The notes: a model not told the origin generated them from the letters alone. Shown: positions 1 to 7,251, counted from the first letter of the stretch. The stretch is DNA of 7,388 nucleotides from an uncultured Opitutia bacterium (GCA_903924185.1 CAIYAN010000383.1:1-7388); one strand, 5' to 3'. Numbers and translations: made by a program.

Positions 1-580
1 AGACGGTGAGGCCGACCGCGAAGACGACTCGGCCCAAATCGCGACGGCTCTGTTCGAGACGATGCCCACCCCAAAGGCCTAAGCCCCCTAAGGCAAGGAT
101 TTCGCCCAAACGTACCCACGCCGGCAAAGTAGACCGCAGGTTTAGCCAGATGGCTAGGAAGACCACCGAGGCGACGGCCAACGCACCACCGACACGGACG
201 GCCCACCAAGAACCCAAGGCAAATTCACCCTTTAAATCTGGCGGCGGTAACAAACCCATCTCACGCAAACCTTCCCATGGGTCTTGCGGAGCGACCTTAC
301 TGGCTGACGATGCCGCCACCGACACTAAGGGTCTCGGGATAGCCGGAACTGGGGTTGCGACCGGTGAAGCCACGGCAGGCGCTACGGCGGCGACCACGGC
401 CTGCGCAGGGAGAGGCGGCGGAGTCTCCGCAACGGTTACGGACGGCTGGGATTGAACCGCTTTGGCCGAGGTCAAACGGGCGACCTTTGCCTCCAAACTC
501 GAGACCCTGACCCAGAGCGCGATGACAATAATGGGGAAGGCCATGACCAACGCGAAGGCGACAAGAGCAAGGGCTTCCAT
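1..580 (-). CDS. DUF2339-type multi-pass membrane protein, N-terminal part (cut by left edge)
   Basis: An open minus-strand frame of 193 codons starts at the ATG at 580-578 and leaves the window without a stop. Residues 2-26 form a hydrophobic segment, probably a membrane anchor. A short charged stretch (about 27-40) and a Pro/Ala/Val-rich linker (about 41-95) follow. A second membrane segment lies near 127-148 after the motif LGSWWAVRVGG, a third near 156-172, and a fourth begins near 181. One N-terminal helix, a low-complexity linker, then an LG-x-W-W-x-x-R-V-G entry into a long helix series is the pattern of DUF2339 predicted inner-membrane proteins, which normally carry many more helices, so most of the gene lies outside the window. 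The biochemical role of the family is not established. No Shine-Dalgarno sequence precedes the ATG; an in-frame GTG at 640 exists, but ATG 580 puts the hydrophobic segment at the N-terminus. It is divergent from the gene at 694. A different polytopic family cannot be excluded. Confidence 0.78.
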   Translation of the reverse strand, partial: MEALALVAFALVMAFPIIVIALWVRVSSLEAKVARLTSAKAVQSQPSVTVAETPPPLPAQAVVAAVAPAVASPVATPVPAIPRPLVSVAASSASKVAPQDPWEGLREMGLLPPPDLKGEFALGSWWAVRVGGALAVASVVFLAIWLNLRSTLPAWVRLGEILALGGLGLWGGHRLEQSRRDLGRVVFAVGLTV

Positions 581-693
581 ACGTACGAGCGTGTCGCACC
601 CCGCCCCGCTTTCAACGCTTTCCTTTAACCTTTCTGGCACACGAGCGCCGATTGCGACCTTGAATAGACCTCTCGTAGAGATAGTCGTACTCC
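581..693. promoter_or_regulatory. Divergent intergenic region between the membrane-protein and phosphoesterase genes
   Basis: These 113 bp separate two divergently transcribed genes, so they should hold the promoters for both. I could not identify a convincing -35/-10 pair on either strand. The one local structure is a short interrupted inverted repeat at 667-686 (GAC, TCTC, loop GTA, GAGA, GTC), ending 7 bp before the ATG at 694. It could be an operator half-site pair or a weak RNA hairpin near the start codon, but a repeat this small is also expected by chance. Confidence 0.4.
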
Positions 694-3258
694 ATGCCCC
701 GCCCCTCCGCCCTTACCTGGTTCGGCTTGCTCCTGGCCACCGCCTGTTTCGCCGCCGGCCCCATTCCCGAAGACAAAAAGTCGCCAGTCCGCGACGAGGA
801 ATGGATGAACACCCGCATGGGCCGCGATGCGATGCTGCATAGCAGCCAACAACTCGACGTGGAAGGCAAACTCGTGGACATCCCTGGCCGCCTCCTCGCC
901 GTGGAAATCGCCTTAGGGGGGAAGGTAGTGCTCGTGAAGACAACGACGGTCCTCGCGAGTTTCGAAGCAACAACACTCAAGCTGATCCAGAAGGCCGACT
1001 ACCCCATCGTCAAAGGCGGCGGCTCCATGCACGGACTAGCCGTGGCCAAGGACGGTAAGACGGTCCTCGTCTCGGGCGGCAAAACCCACCTTTACCGTGC
1101 GACACTTGCCGACAACGGCTCGTTTAAGTTTGGCGATTCGATCGATGTCTCGGGCGGAGCTAAGAACGTCAACCCGCTCGGGCTGGCCTGCTCCGCGGAC
1201 GGAAAGTTCGCCTACGTCGCACTTTCCGTCGATAATTCACTCGCCATCATCGACCTCACCTCCGGAAAAATCACCGGCAAGGTTAGCTTAGGCATCGCAC
1301 CTTACGGCGTAGCCCTGTCGCCGGACGGTAAGACCGCCTACGTCTCCAACTTCGGGGGCCGACCTCCTGGCGCCAATGACTCCAGCGAAACGTCCGCGGG
1401 CAGCCTCGTCGCCGTCGACGTTCGCTCCGTCGCCCTCAACGGTACGCTCAGTATTGTGGACCTTACAGGTAAGCCGCGCGAAGTCGCACAAATCAACGTG
1501 GGCCTGCACCCCAGCGAGATCCTCCTCAACGCCGACGGCTCCAAACTCTATATCGCCAACGTGGGCGGCGACAGCGTCAGCGTTGTCGAGACGGCCACCC
1601 GTAAGGTTACCGCGACAATCTCCACGAAGCCTGACCCGGCTTTGCCTTGGGGCACGCTGACCGACGGCCTTGCCCTCTCCGCGGACGGCAAAACTCTCTA
1701 CACCGCCAATGCCGGCGTGAATGCCATCGGCTGCATCGACCTGACCCAGCCCACCTTCCCGAGCCGCTTCATTCCCTCCGGTTGGTACCCCGGTGCCGTC
1801 CGCACCCACGGCTCCGCGCTCTTTGTCGCGAATGTCCGGAACGGCCTGCAACGCGTCGAACTCCCGACGACGACGGCCGCCGTGACCGCGCTCGATGAAC
1901 GGGCCCGCAAGGCCGCTCACTTATCGCATGCCCTCCGCGCCGCGGCCCGCACCACCAACCCCAACGCCAAACCCGTTCCCGTGCCAGCCGAAGTCGGCCA
2001 ACCTTCCGTCATCAAGCACGTCGTCTATATCATTAAGGAGAACCGTACGTTCGACCAAGTCCTCGGCGACATCGGCAAGGGCAACTGCGAACCGAAGTTC
2101 TGCAACTTTCCGCGCAAGATCACGCCCAACCACCATGCGCTGGCGGAACGTTTTCCGCTCCTCGATAACTATTACTGCAATGGCGTGAATTCGTCCGATG
2201 GCCACGCCTGGGGTGTCCAAGGCATCGTCACGCCCTACCGCGAGAAGGACCGCGTGGGCTACCGCTGCGCTTACGACTTCGGCACTGACGCACTCTTCTA
2301 CGCCGGCTGCGGCTTCATCTGGGACCACGCCCTCCTACACGGCAATTCCTTCCGCAACTACGGCGAACTCGACTATACGGTGAAGCTCAAGGGAAAAACC
2401 TATAACGACTTTTTCACCGACCGCGAAACCAAAGCCGGCAAGACGGCCTTCTTGGTCTCCTACAAACTCGCGGCCCTCCGACAATATAGCTGCATGGATT
2501 ACCCAGGCTGGGAAATGTCCATCCCCGACCAGACACGCGCCGACATCTTCCTCAAGGAACTCGCTGACTTCGAAAAGAAGGGTTCGTTCCCTGACCTAAC
2601 TATCATCTACCTACCCAACGATCACACAGCAGCCGAACTAACGCCCAGCTCCTACGTGGCCGATAACGACCTTGCGCTGGGCCGCATCATCGAAGGGCTT
2701 TCGCACAGTCGCTTTTGGGGGCAGATGGCCATCTTCGTCAACGAAGACGACCCGCAGGCCGGTCAAGATCACGTCGACGGACATCGCTCGTTCTGCTTCG
2801 TCGCGAGCCCCTGGGCGAAGCGCGGTGCAGTGGTCAGTAAGTTCTATAACCAGACGTCCGTGCTGCACACAATCTGCCGTATCCTTGGACTGCCGCCGAT
2901 GAACCAAGTCGTGGCCGCCTCCCCGACGATGGAAGACTGCTTCGCCACGACGCCCGATCTCGAGCCTTTCAACTGCCTGAAGCCCGACCAGAAGCTCAAT
3001 GAGCCCCGCCCCAAGGCCAAGGCGAAGTCGGCTTCCTGGATGCCATGGCGCACCGATGAGGAGCGGCTGGCAGAACGTTTCGATCGCCTGGACTTCTCCG
3101 CCCCTGACTTAATTCATGAGGACACGCTGAACCGCGCCATCTGGGCGCAGACGCGCCCTGGCGAGCGTTACCCGAGCGAATGGGCGGGCGCGCACGGCCG
3201 TGGGCTCAAAGCCCTTGGTCTGGTGCTCGACCCGACGTTGGCCGATGACGACGACTAA
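694..3258 (+). CDS. Secreted YncE-like beta-propeller / phosphoesterase (alkaline-phosphatase-like) fusion protein
   Basis: This 854-residue protein is predicted to be exported and to hydrolyse a phosphoester outside the cytoplasm; its substrate is unknown. Residues 1-21 form a signal peptide (hydrophobic core 7-17, cleavage probably near A20/A21). Residues about 60-405 can be divided into seven propeller blades, several with the YVTN-type signature S-x-D-G-K-x-x-Y-V (for example near 161, 203, 273 and 324). A linker (about 406-438) leads to a PF04185-like domain. It opens with IIKENRTFDQVLGD (E449-N450 being the expected metal/active-site pair), then SSDGHAW (500-506), PNDHT (641-645), and NEDDPQ followed by DHVDGHR (683-698), which resembles the DEH...DHV segment of bacterial phospholipase C and AcpA-type acid phosphatases. 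The length and architecture match proteins annotated as bifunctional YncE/alkaline phosphatase family. The catalytic domain is rich in Cys (C465, C470, C495, C525, C539 and more), compatible with disulfides. The C-terminus is acidic (ADDDD). The gene is monocistronic here and ends 12 bp from a convergent gene. The start rests on the signal peptide, as no good ribosome binding site is visible. Family assignment is firm; substrate and actual activity are not. Confidence 0.92.
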   Translation: MPRPSALTWFGLLLATACFAAGPIPEDKKSPVRDEEWMNTRMGRDAMLHSSQQLDVEGKLVDIPGRLLAVEIALGGKVVLVKTTTVLASFEATTLKLIQKADYPIVKGGGSMHGLAVAKDGKTVLVSGGKTHLYRATLADNGSFKFGDSIDVSGGAKNVNPLGLACSADGKFAYVALSVDNSLAIIDLTSGKITGKVSLGIAPYGVALSPDGKTAYVSNFGGRPPGANDSSETSAGSLVAVDVRSVALNGTLSIVDLTGKPREVAQINVGLHPSEILLNADGSKLYIANVGGDSVSVVETATRKVTATISTKPDPALPWGTLTDGLALSADGKTLYTANAGVNAIGCIDLTQPTFPSRFIPSGWYPGAVRTHGSALFVANVRNGLQRVELPTTTAAVTALDERARKAAHLSHALRAAARTTNPNAKPVPVPAEVGQPSVIKHVVYIIKENRTFDQVLGDIGKGNCEPKFCNFPRKITPNHHALAERFPLLDNYYCNGVNSSDGHAWGVQGIVTPYREKDRVGYRCAYDFGTDALFYAGCGFIWDHALLHGNSFRNYGELDYTVKLKGKTYNDFFTDRETKAGKTAFLVSYKLAALRQYSCMDYPGWEMSIPDQTRADIFLKELADFEKKGSFPDLTIIYLPNDHTAAELTPSSYVADNDLALGRIIEGLSHSRFWGQMAIFVNEDDPQAGQDHVDGHRSFCFVASPWAKRGAVVSKFYNQTSVLHTICRILGLPPMNQVVAASPTMEDCFATTPDLEPFNCLKPDQKLNEPRPKAKAKSASWMPWRTDEERLAERFDRLDFSAPDLIHEDTLNRAIWAQTRPGERYPSEWAGAHGRGLKALGLVLDPTLADDDD

Positions 3259-3274
3259 GCTCGCTCAGGCTTAG
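3255..3274. terminator. Short inverted repeat spanning both convergent stop codons (possible bidirectional terminator)
   Basis: CTAAGC at 3255-3260 pairs perfectly with GCTTAG at 3269-3274 across the 8-base loop TCGCTCAG. The TAA stop of the plus-strand gene (3256-3258) and the TAA stop of the minus-strand gene (3273-3271) lie in opposite arms of the stem. The hairpin is symmetrical and would form in both transcripts. It has only six base pairs and no U-tract on either side, so it is not a classical intrinsic terminator. The alternative hairpin AGGC-TTA-GCCT (3267-3277) is equally short. A role in ending transcription or limiting read-through between the convergent genes is an inference. Confidence 0.3.
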
Positions 3275-4626
3275 CCTACGCGGTCGAGGCCGCGCATCGC
3301 ACCGGTCGACGAGGCGAACTTGTCCTGGTCGATGCCCATGCGCTGTAACATCGAGACGAAAAGGTTCGGGAGCGGCGTATTGCGCGCGGTATCGAACGCG
3401 AGGTGCTGGCCATGACGGAAACCGCCACCCATGAATAGGGTCGGTAGGTTGGTCGTGACGTGGGTGTTCGCGTTGCCGAGGTTAGAGCCGTAGAGAATCA
3501 TCGTGCGGTCCAGCAAGGTATCGCCGTCTTCCTTCACCAGCTTGAGGTCGGACATGAGCTTAGCGAGGAGGCGCATATGCCATTCGTCGATGGACTTGAG
3601 TTGGGCGAGCTTCTGCGCCGAGCGACCGTGGTGCGAGAGGTTATGGTAACCGTCGGACGTGGTGTGTACGTGGTCGAGGTCGATGGCGGGTGAATTAACG
3701 CTGTCCAACATGAGCGTGACGGCCCGCGATGAGTCGGTCTCGAAGCACAGGCGAGCCATATCATACATCAGGCGGACCTTATCCATATACTCCTTGGGGC
3801 TAGCCGGATCGAGCGGCACAGGCTGCGCAGTCACTGGGCGCGGTTTACGCTCCCATTCTTTCGACATCTGCATGCGCTTCTCGAGCTCGCGGACGCTCGT
3901 GAAATACTGATCCAAGCGATCGCGGTCCTGGGCACCGACGGTGCGCTTAAGGTCACCCGCCTGGCCACCAACGGCGTCCAAGATACTACGCCCTAGGTCC
4001 ATGCGACGCTCGGCGGCCGAGATTTCGGCGGCAGAACCGCCCATGAACATACGGCGAAAGATGACCGAGGGCTTCTCTTCCGTCGGGATCATGATGCCAC
4101 CCGCCGTCCACGAGAGGCTGCGCGAGCCGCGCGAAACATTCACCCCGAGGGTCATCGACTGGAAGCGCGTGAGGTGCCCAATGCGTTCGGCGATGTGCTG
4201 GTCGAGGGAGATGGTATTACGGAAGCCTCCACTGCTCGGGTGAGGGGCTGCCGTGAGGAAGCAGTTATCAGCCGGGTGGCCACCATCGACATCTGGGTGC
4301 GAGACGCCGCTGAAGACGGTGAAGTCTTGGCGGTGCTCCTGCAGAAGATCGAGGTAAGGTGAGGACTTGTAATCGGCGCCAGCGCCCTTCGGGAAAAAGT
4401 TCTCCGGCACGAGGCCAAGGTTATTACAGATACCCAACATGCGGCGGGGCTTACCACCTGGCGTCGCCGAAGCGGGTGCGGGCGCGGCAAAGGCTGGCGT
4501 CATGGAGTCCAGCAGCGGCAAGGCCATGAGGACGCCAGTGCCTTGGATGAAGCGGCGGCGGGAAAGCGCACGCTGGAAAGCGACGCGGGGGGCGTTGGCA
4601 GGGTTATAGCCCGAGGGGGAACTCAT
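3271..4626 (-). CDS. Tat-exported DUF1552 (HxxSHH motif) protein
   Basis: A 451-residue protein of the DUF1552 / PF07586 family, whose molecular function is not established. The twin-arginine signal is clear: SRRRFIQ at residues 22-28, a hydrophobic stretch at about 29-39, and a likely cleavage site AFA|A after residue 47. The mature protein begins with the family-typical segment RRMLGICNNLGL, continues through HPDVDGGHPADNCFL, and carries the name-giving H-x-x-S-H-H motif at H328, S331, H332 and H333 (YHNLSHHG), a probable metal site. Length is normal for the family. Export by Tat implies folding, perhaps with a cofactor, before crossing the membrane. The gene is the second of a two-gene operon: its ATG is 11 bp downstream of the stop of the di-heme protein gene, with no Shine-Dalgarno sequence in the gap, so translation may depend on coupling to the upstream gene. 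In Planctomycetota and Verrucomicrobiota this family commonly sits next to DUF1592 cytochromes, suggesting that the two proteins act together. The family call is strong; the role is unknown. Confidence 0.93.
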   Translation of the reverse strand: MSSPSGYNPANAPRVAFQRALSRRRFIQGTGVLMALPLLDSMTPAFAAPAPASATPGGKPRRMLGICNNLGLVPENFFPKGAGADYKSSPYLDLLQEHRQDFTVFSGVSHPDVDGGHPADNCFLTAAPHPSSGGFRNTISLDQHIAERIGHLTRFQSMTLGVNVSRGSRSLSWTAGGIMIPTEEKPSVIFRRMFMGGSAAEISAAERRMDLGRSILDAVGGQAGDLKRTVGAQDRDRLDQYFTSVRELEKRMQMSKEWERKPRPVTAQPVPLDPASPKEYMDKVRLMYDMARLCFETDSSRAVTLMLDSVNSPAIDLDHVHTTSDGYHNLSHHGRSAQKLAQLKSIDEWHMRLLAKLMSDLKLVKEDGDTLLDRTMILYGSNLGNANTHVTTNLPTLFMGGGFRHGQHLAFDTARNTPLPNLFVSMLQRMGIDQDKFASSTGAMRGLDRVG

Positions 4627-4637
4627 GGGGAAGTGAC

Positions 4638-7187
4638 TTATTTATTGAGGAAGAGGTCGCTGGTGACAAGCCCGCGGACGAGCGTCCGGACGCCGTAGCC
4701 ATCTGGCTGGGCGGCATCGAGGATGTTTTCGACCTTGGGACGGTCGGCAAAGCCCACTGGGGCGCCCGTCGCGAAGACCGCGAACTGGCCGACGAGGTTG
4801 CGGGCCAGTTGACGCTCATTCTGCACCAGCAGAGCTTTGAATTCGCGGATATCGGCGAAGAGTCGCTTACCCAATTGGCCATGGGGTTCCACTGGCAAGG
4901 CATTGTGGAAAGTGAACTTCTGGCCGTTCTTACCGAAGCCTAGCTCGCGTTCCTTGCCTTCGATCGCGCGGTAGGCCTTTCGGTAGCCACCGACAATATC
5001 GAAGCTCTCCAAGGCAAAGCCCGGCGGGTCGATCTTGGTATGGCAAGCGGAACAGGACTCCAGCTTACGGTGGCTCTCCAACTGCTGGCGAATCGTGGTG
5101 GCCCCCCGGATATCCGGCTCCACGGCCGGGACGCTGGCGGGGGGCGGCGGGGGCTTCTGACCGAGGATGCGTTCCATCATCCAAGCACCGCGGACGACAG
5201 GCGAGGTGGTCGTGCCGTTAGCCGTGACCTTGAGCACGCTCGCCTGCGTCAACAAACCTCCGCGCACGCTACCAACCGGGAGCGTCACTTTACGGAACTG
5301 CGAACCAATGACCGGCGGGAGGTCGTAGAGTTTCGCGAGGCGCTCGTTGACGAATACGAAGTCAGACGAAGCGACGTTACGGGCTGGCAAATCGCGCTTC
5401 AGGAGTTCAGCAAAGAACAGCCGCGTCTCATCGCCGGCGGACTCGACGAGATTGTCGTCCAGGTAGTAATCCGGATAGAGATTCTCGTCTGGATTAGTCA
5501 CGCCAACCTTACGCAACTCGAGCCAGTAATCGAGGAACGCTGCGACGAAACGCTGCGAGCGGGCATCATCGAGCAAGCGGTCCGTCTGCTTGCGTAGTAT
5601 CGCCGGCTCATGAAGCTGACCAGCCTTCGCCAAGGCCAGGAGCTCGGCATCCGGCGGGGAATTCCAGAGGAAATACGCAAGGCGCTCCGCCAGGGCATAG
5701 TCGTCCAGACGACCGGGCTTATCCTGTAGATAAAGGAAACTAGGCGAGGTCAGGACAGCTGTGTACCCCGTCACCATGGCTTCTGCGAAGGTGCTGCCCG
5801 TCTTGAGGGCATTCTGAATCAGCGGCAAGAAACGGACCTCTTCCTGCGGCGAGACCGGACGGCGATAGGCTTGCTGGACGAAGCGACGGAGCAGACGCTC
5901 GGCATCCTTAGCGGCGTCCCGCGGGACCACCTCGACATTGAGCACCGAGGTCATCGTCTTCTTCACTGGGAGGTCATCGAAGAGCTGCTGATAGGAAGCG
6001 GTCGGAAAGTTATCGACCAACGGGCCTTCCACTTCAATCCAGCGCATGACCAAACCAGGCTGGCCGTCTTGCTCGGCCAACGGATTCTGCCAGCGGGTCG
6101 CCCCGGGACGAGAGCGGAAGAAACGGACCGCATCGACTTGAAGCGATTCGCCGGCCATCAATTGCACATCCAGATTCGCGACGGTGACATCGGGATTAAG
6201 GTCAATATTACCAATCCGCCGCATCACGCGCGGAGGGGTCAACGCATACACGGTAATAGGCTCCGGCCGGCGGCCCTTGGAGATTTGATCGAGATTCGGA
6301 ATGAACCATTTCTTGGGCTCACCCGGGCCGACCCAAACAGAGTGCCCACAGAGCTTGATCTTATAACGGCCCGAAATCGGCGCCTTGAAGGCCGAGAACT
6401 TTGGTTCGATCGGCTCATAGGCACTGGCGACCACGCCCACGCCCTCGAGTTCGCGCTTGGCCGGGTCGGACTTACCAAAGGTCGTTGGCGCCTTGCCTGC
6501 CCGCACCTCTGGCTGCGCCACATAGCCCAACGTCGGGAAAGTCGCGCGCTCGGGGGCTGTATTAAAAACCGAATACTTCATCGGACCGGTGTAGCTCCCT
6601 TGGTCGCGGGCATAGTAACGCTTGGTAACCACTGGTAGTTTTTCGGCCGAGGCCACTAAGACCTGCCGCAACGCATCTTCAGCGGTACTGATGTAGCGGG
6701 CTAGCTGCACGTGCGAGACATCGAGGGCTTCGCCTGACTTATTAAAGCGGTGGGCCTCCGTGTCTTCTGGTAAGGATTCACGCAGGTCGAGCCACGGCGC
6801 CCGCAGGAGGTCGCGTAAGGTGTTCTCGTATTCGAAGCGATTGAGCCGACGCTTCACGGTGCGGCCCTCCAACTGAATACGCGTGTCCTCGGCGACCCGT
6901 AACTTCAGTCTCAGCTCATTGAGATAGCCGGCCGCGGCCGCCGTCTCGGGGCGTGGCTTCTTCGCGGGGGGCATCTCGCCGGACGCGATCTGGTCGTAGA
7001 CCTTGACCCATTGCGCCATGACCTGCGGGTTCGCGAGTTCGGGCTTTAGCGCCGTGAGATCGAAATCGCCCTTCTTGGTCTCGGCGTCGTGACACTCCAC
7101 GCAGTGCTTCTCGAGTAACGGCGGCAGGGCCGCGACGGCCGGGGAAACCAAGGCGGAGACGAGGAGGAGACAGGCGAAAGACTTCAT
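4638..7187 (-). CDS. Secreted di-heme planctomycete-type cytochrome c, DUF1587/1595/1592/1588/1585 protein
   Basis: An 849-residue exported protein with two c-type heme sites. A Sec signal peptide occupies residues 1-19 (cleavage AVA|A). The N-terminal PSCyt1 cytochrome domain has CVECH at 29-33 and the likely axial Met in GEMPP (M72). DUF1587 follows (about 112-176, starting RRLNRFEYENTLRDLL), then about 250 residues that fit none of the named domains, DUF1595 (about 427-490), DUF1592 (about 495-622, DYALAERLAYFLWNSPPD), DUF1588 (about 642-741) with the second heme site CSACH at 712-716 followed by TKIDPPG, and DUF1585 (about 775-848). This is the complete standard order with no sign of truncation. 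Family members occur in many paralogues in Planctomycetota and Verrucomicrobiota and are suspected of extracytoplasmic electron transfer, often discussed with polysaccharide breakdown, but no reaction has been proven as far as I know. It is the first gene of an operon with the DUF1552 gene and is divergent from the comM-like gene. The start is supported by the signal peptide, not by a ribosome binding site. Heme attachment is inferred from the motifs. Confidence 0.94.
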   Translation of the reverse strand: MKSFACLLLVSALVSPAVAALPPLLEKHCVECHDAETKKGDFDLTALKPELANPQVMAQWVKVYDQIASGEMPPAKKPRPETAAAAGYLNELRLKLRVAEDTRIQLEGRTVKRRLNRFEYENTLRDLLRAPWLDLRESLPEDTEAHRFNKSGEALDVSHVQLARYISTAEDALRQVLVASAEKLPVVTKRYYARDQGSYTGPMKYSVFNTAPERATFPTLGYVAQPEVRAGKAPTTFGKSDPAKRELEGVGVVASAYEPIEPKFSAFKAPISGRYKIKLCGHSVWVGPGEPKKWFIPNLDQISKGRRPEPITVYALTPPRVMRRIGNIDLNPDVTVANLDVQLMAGESLQVDAVRFFRSRPGATRWQNPLAEQDGQPGLVMRWIEVEGPLVDNFPTASYQQLFDDLPVKKTMTSVLNVEVVPRDAAKDAERLLRRFVQQAYRRPVSPQEEVRFLPLIQNALKTGSTFAEAMVTGYTAVLTSPSFLYLQDKPGRLDDYALAERLAYFLWNSPPDAELLALAKAGQLHEPAILRKQTDRLLDDARSQRFVAAFLDYWLELRKVGVTNPDENLYPDYYLDDNLVESAGDETRLFFAELLKRDLPARNVASSDFVFVNERLAKLYDLPPVIGSQFRKVTLPVGSVRGGLLTQASVLKVTANGTTTSPVVRGAWMMERILGQKPPPPPASVPAVEPDIRGATTIRQQLESHRKLESCSACHTKIDPPGFALESFDIVGGYRKAYRAIEGKERELGFGKNGQKFTFHNALPVEPHGQLGKRLFADIREFKALLVQNERQLARNLVGQFAVFATGAPVGFADRPKVENILDAAQPDGYGVRTLVRGLVTSDLFLNK

Positions 7188-7231
7188 TAAAAGGTATGTT
7201 TAAGACAGGGGGAATCCCTCGAGGTTTCCAA

Positions 7232-7249
7232 GGGAATAGGGTTATTCCC
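7232..7249. repeat. Perfect 7-bp inverted repeat, possible leader hairpin
   Basis: GGGAATA (7232-7238) is followed by the four-base loop GGGT and the exact complement TATTCCC (7243-7249). If the operon promoter lies upstream near 7267-7295, this hairpin would sit in the 5' untranslated leader of the di-heme protein mRNA, about 45-60 bases before its start codon. No U-tract follows in either direction, so it is not an intrinsic terminator. It could equally be a protein-binding site in DNA. Confidence 0.45.
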
Positions 7250-7251
7250 CA

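Noticed and set aside
6..455. Open 149-codon plus-strand frame
   Set aside because: Very Thr/Arg/Ala/Pro-rich with no hydrophobic core, antisense to the membrane protein whose frame shows clear helices and a family-like motif.
297..599. Open 100-codon minus-strand frame overlapping the DUF2339-type gene
   Set aside because: A different frame of the same strand; its Arg/Gly/Ser-rich product lacks helices, whereas the frame starting at 580 gives a coherent membrane protein that continues to the window edge.
1190..1720. Repeated S-x-D-G-K coding segments as possible DNA repeats
   Set aside because: The similarity is at protein level (propeller blades); the DNA copies are diverged, so this is domain repetition and not a repeat element.
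1288..1920. Open 210-codon minus-strand frame
   Set aside because: Antisense to the propeller part of the phosphoesterase fusion; it is Gly/Arg/Ala/Val-rich, repeating the reverse of the propeller repeats.
5040..5597. Open 185-codon plus-strand frame
   Set aside because: Antisense to the DUF1592/DUF1588 part of the di-heme gene, with no family features and no start signal; an artefact of GC-rich coding bias.
5871..6638. Open 255-codon plus-strand frame antisense to the di-heme protein
   Set aside because: It lies wholly opposite a well-supported gene. Its composition is Arg/His/Gly-rich, with no recognisable domain, which is typical of the reverse frame of a GC-rich gene.
7208..7250. Possible intrinsic terminator or attenuator upstream of the cytochrome operon
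   Set aside because: The stems are short and none is followed by a T-run in either direction; kept only as possible regulatory symmetry.
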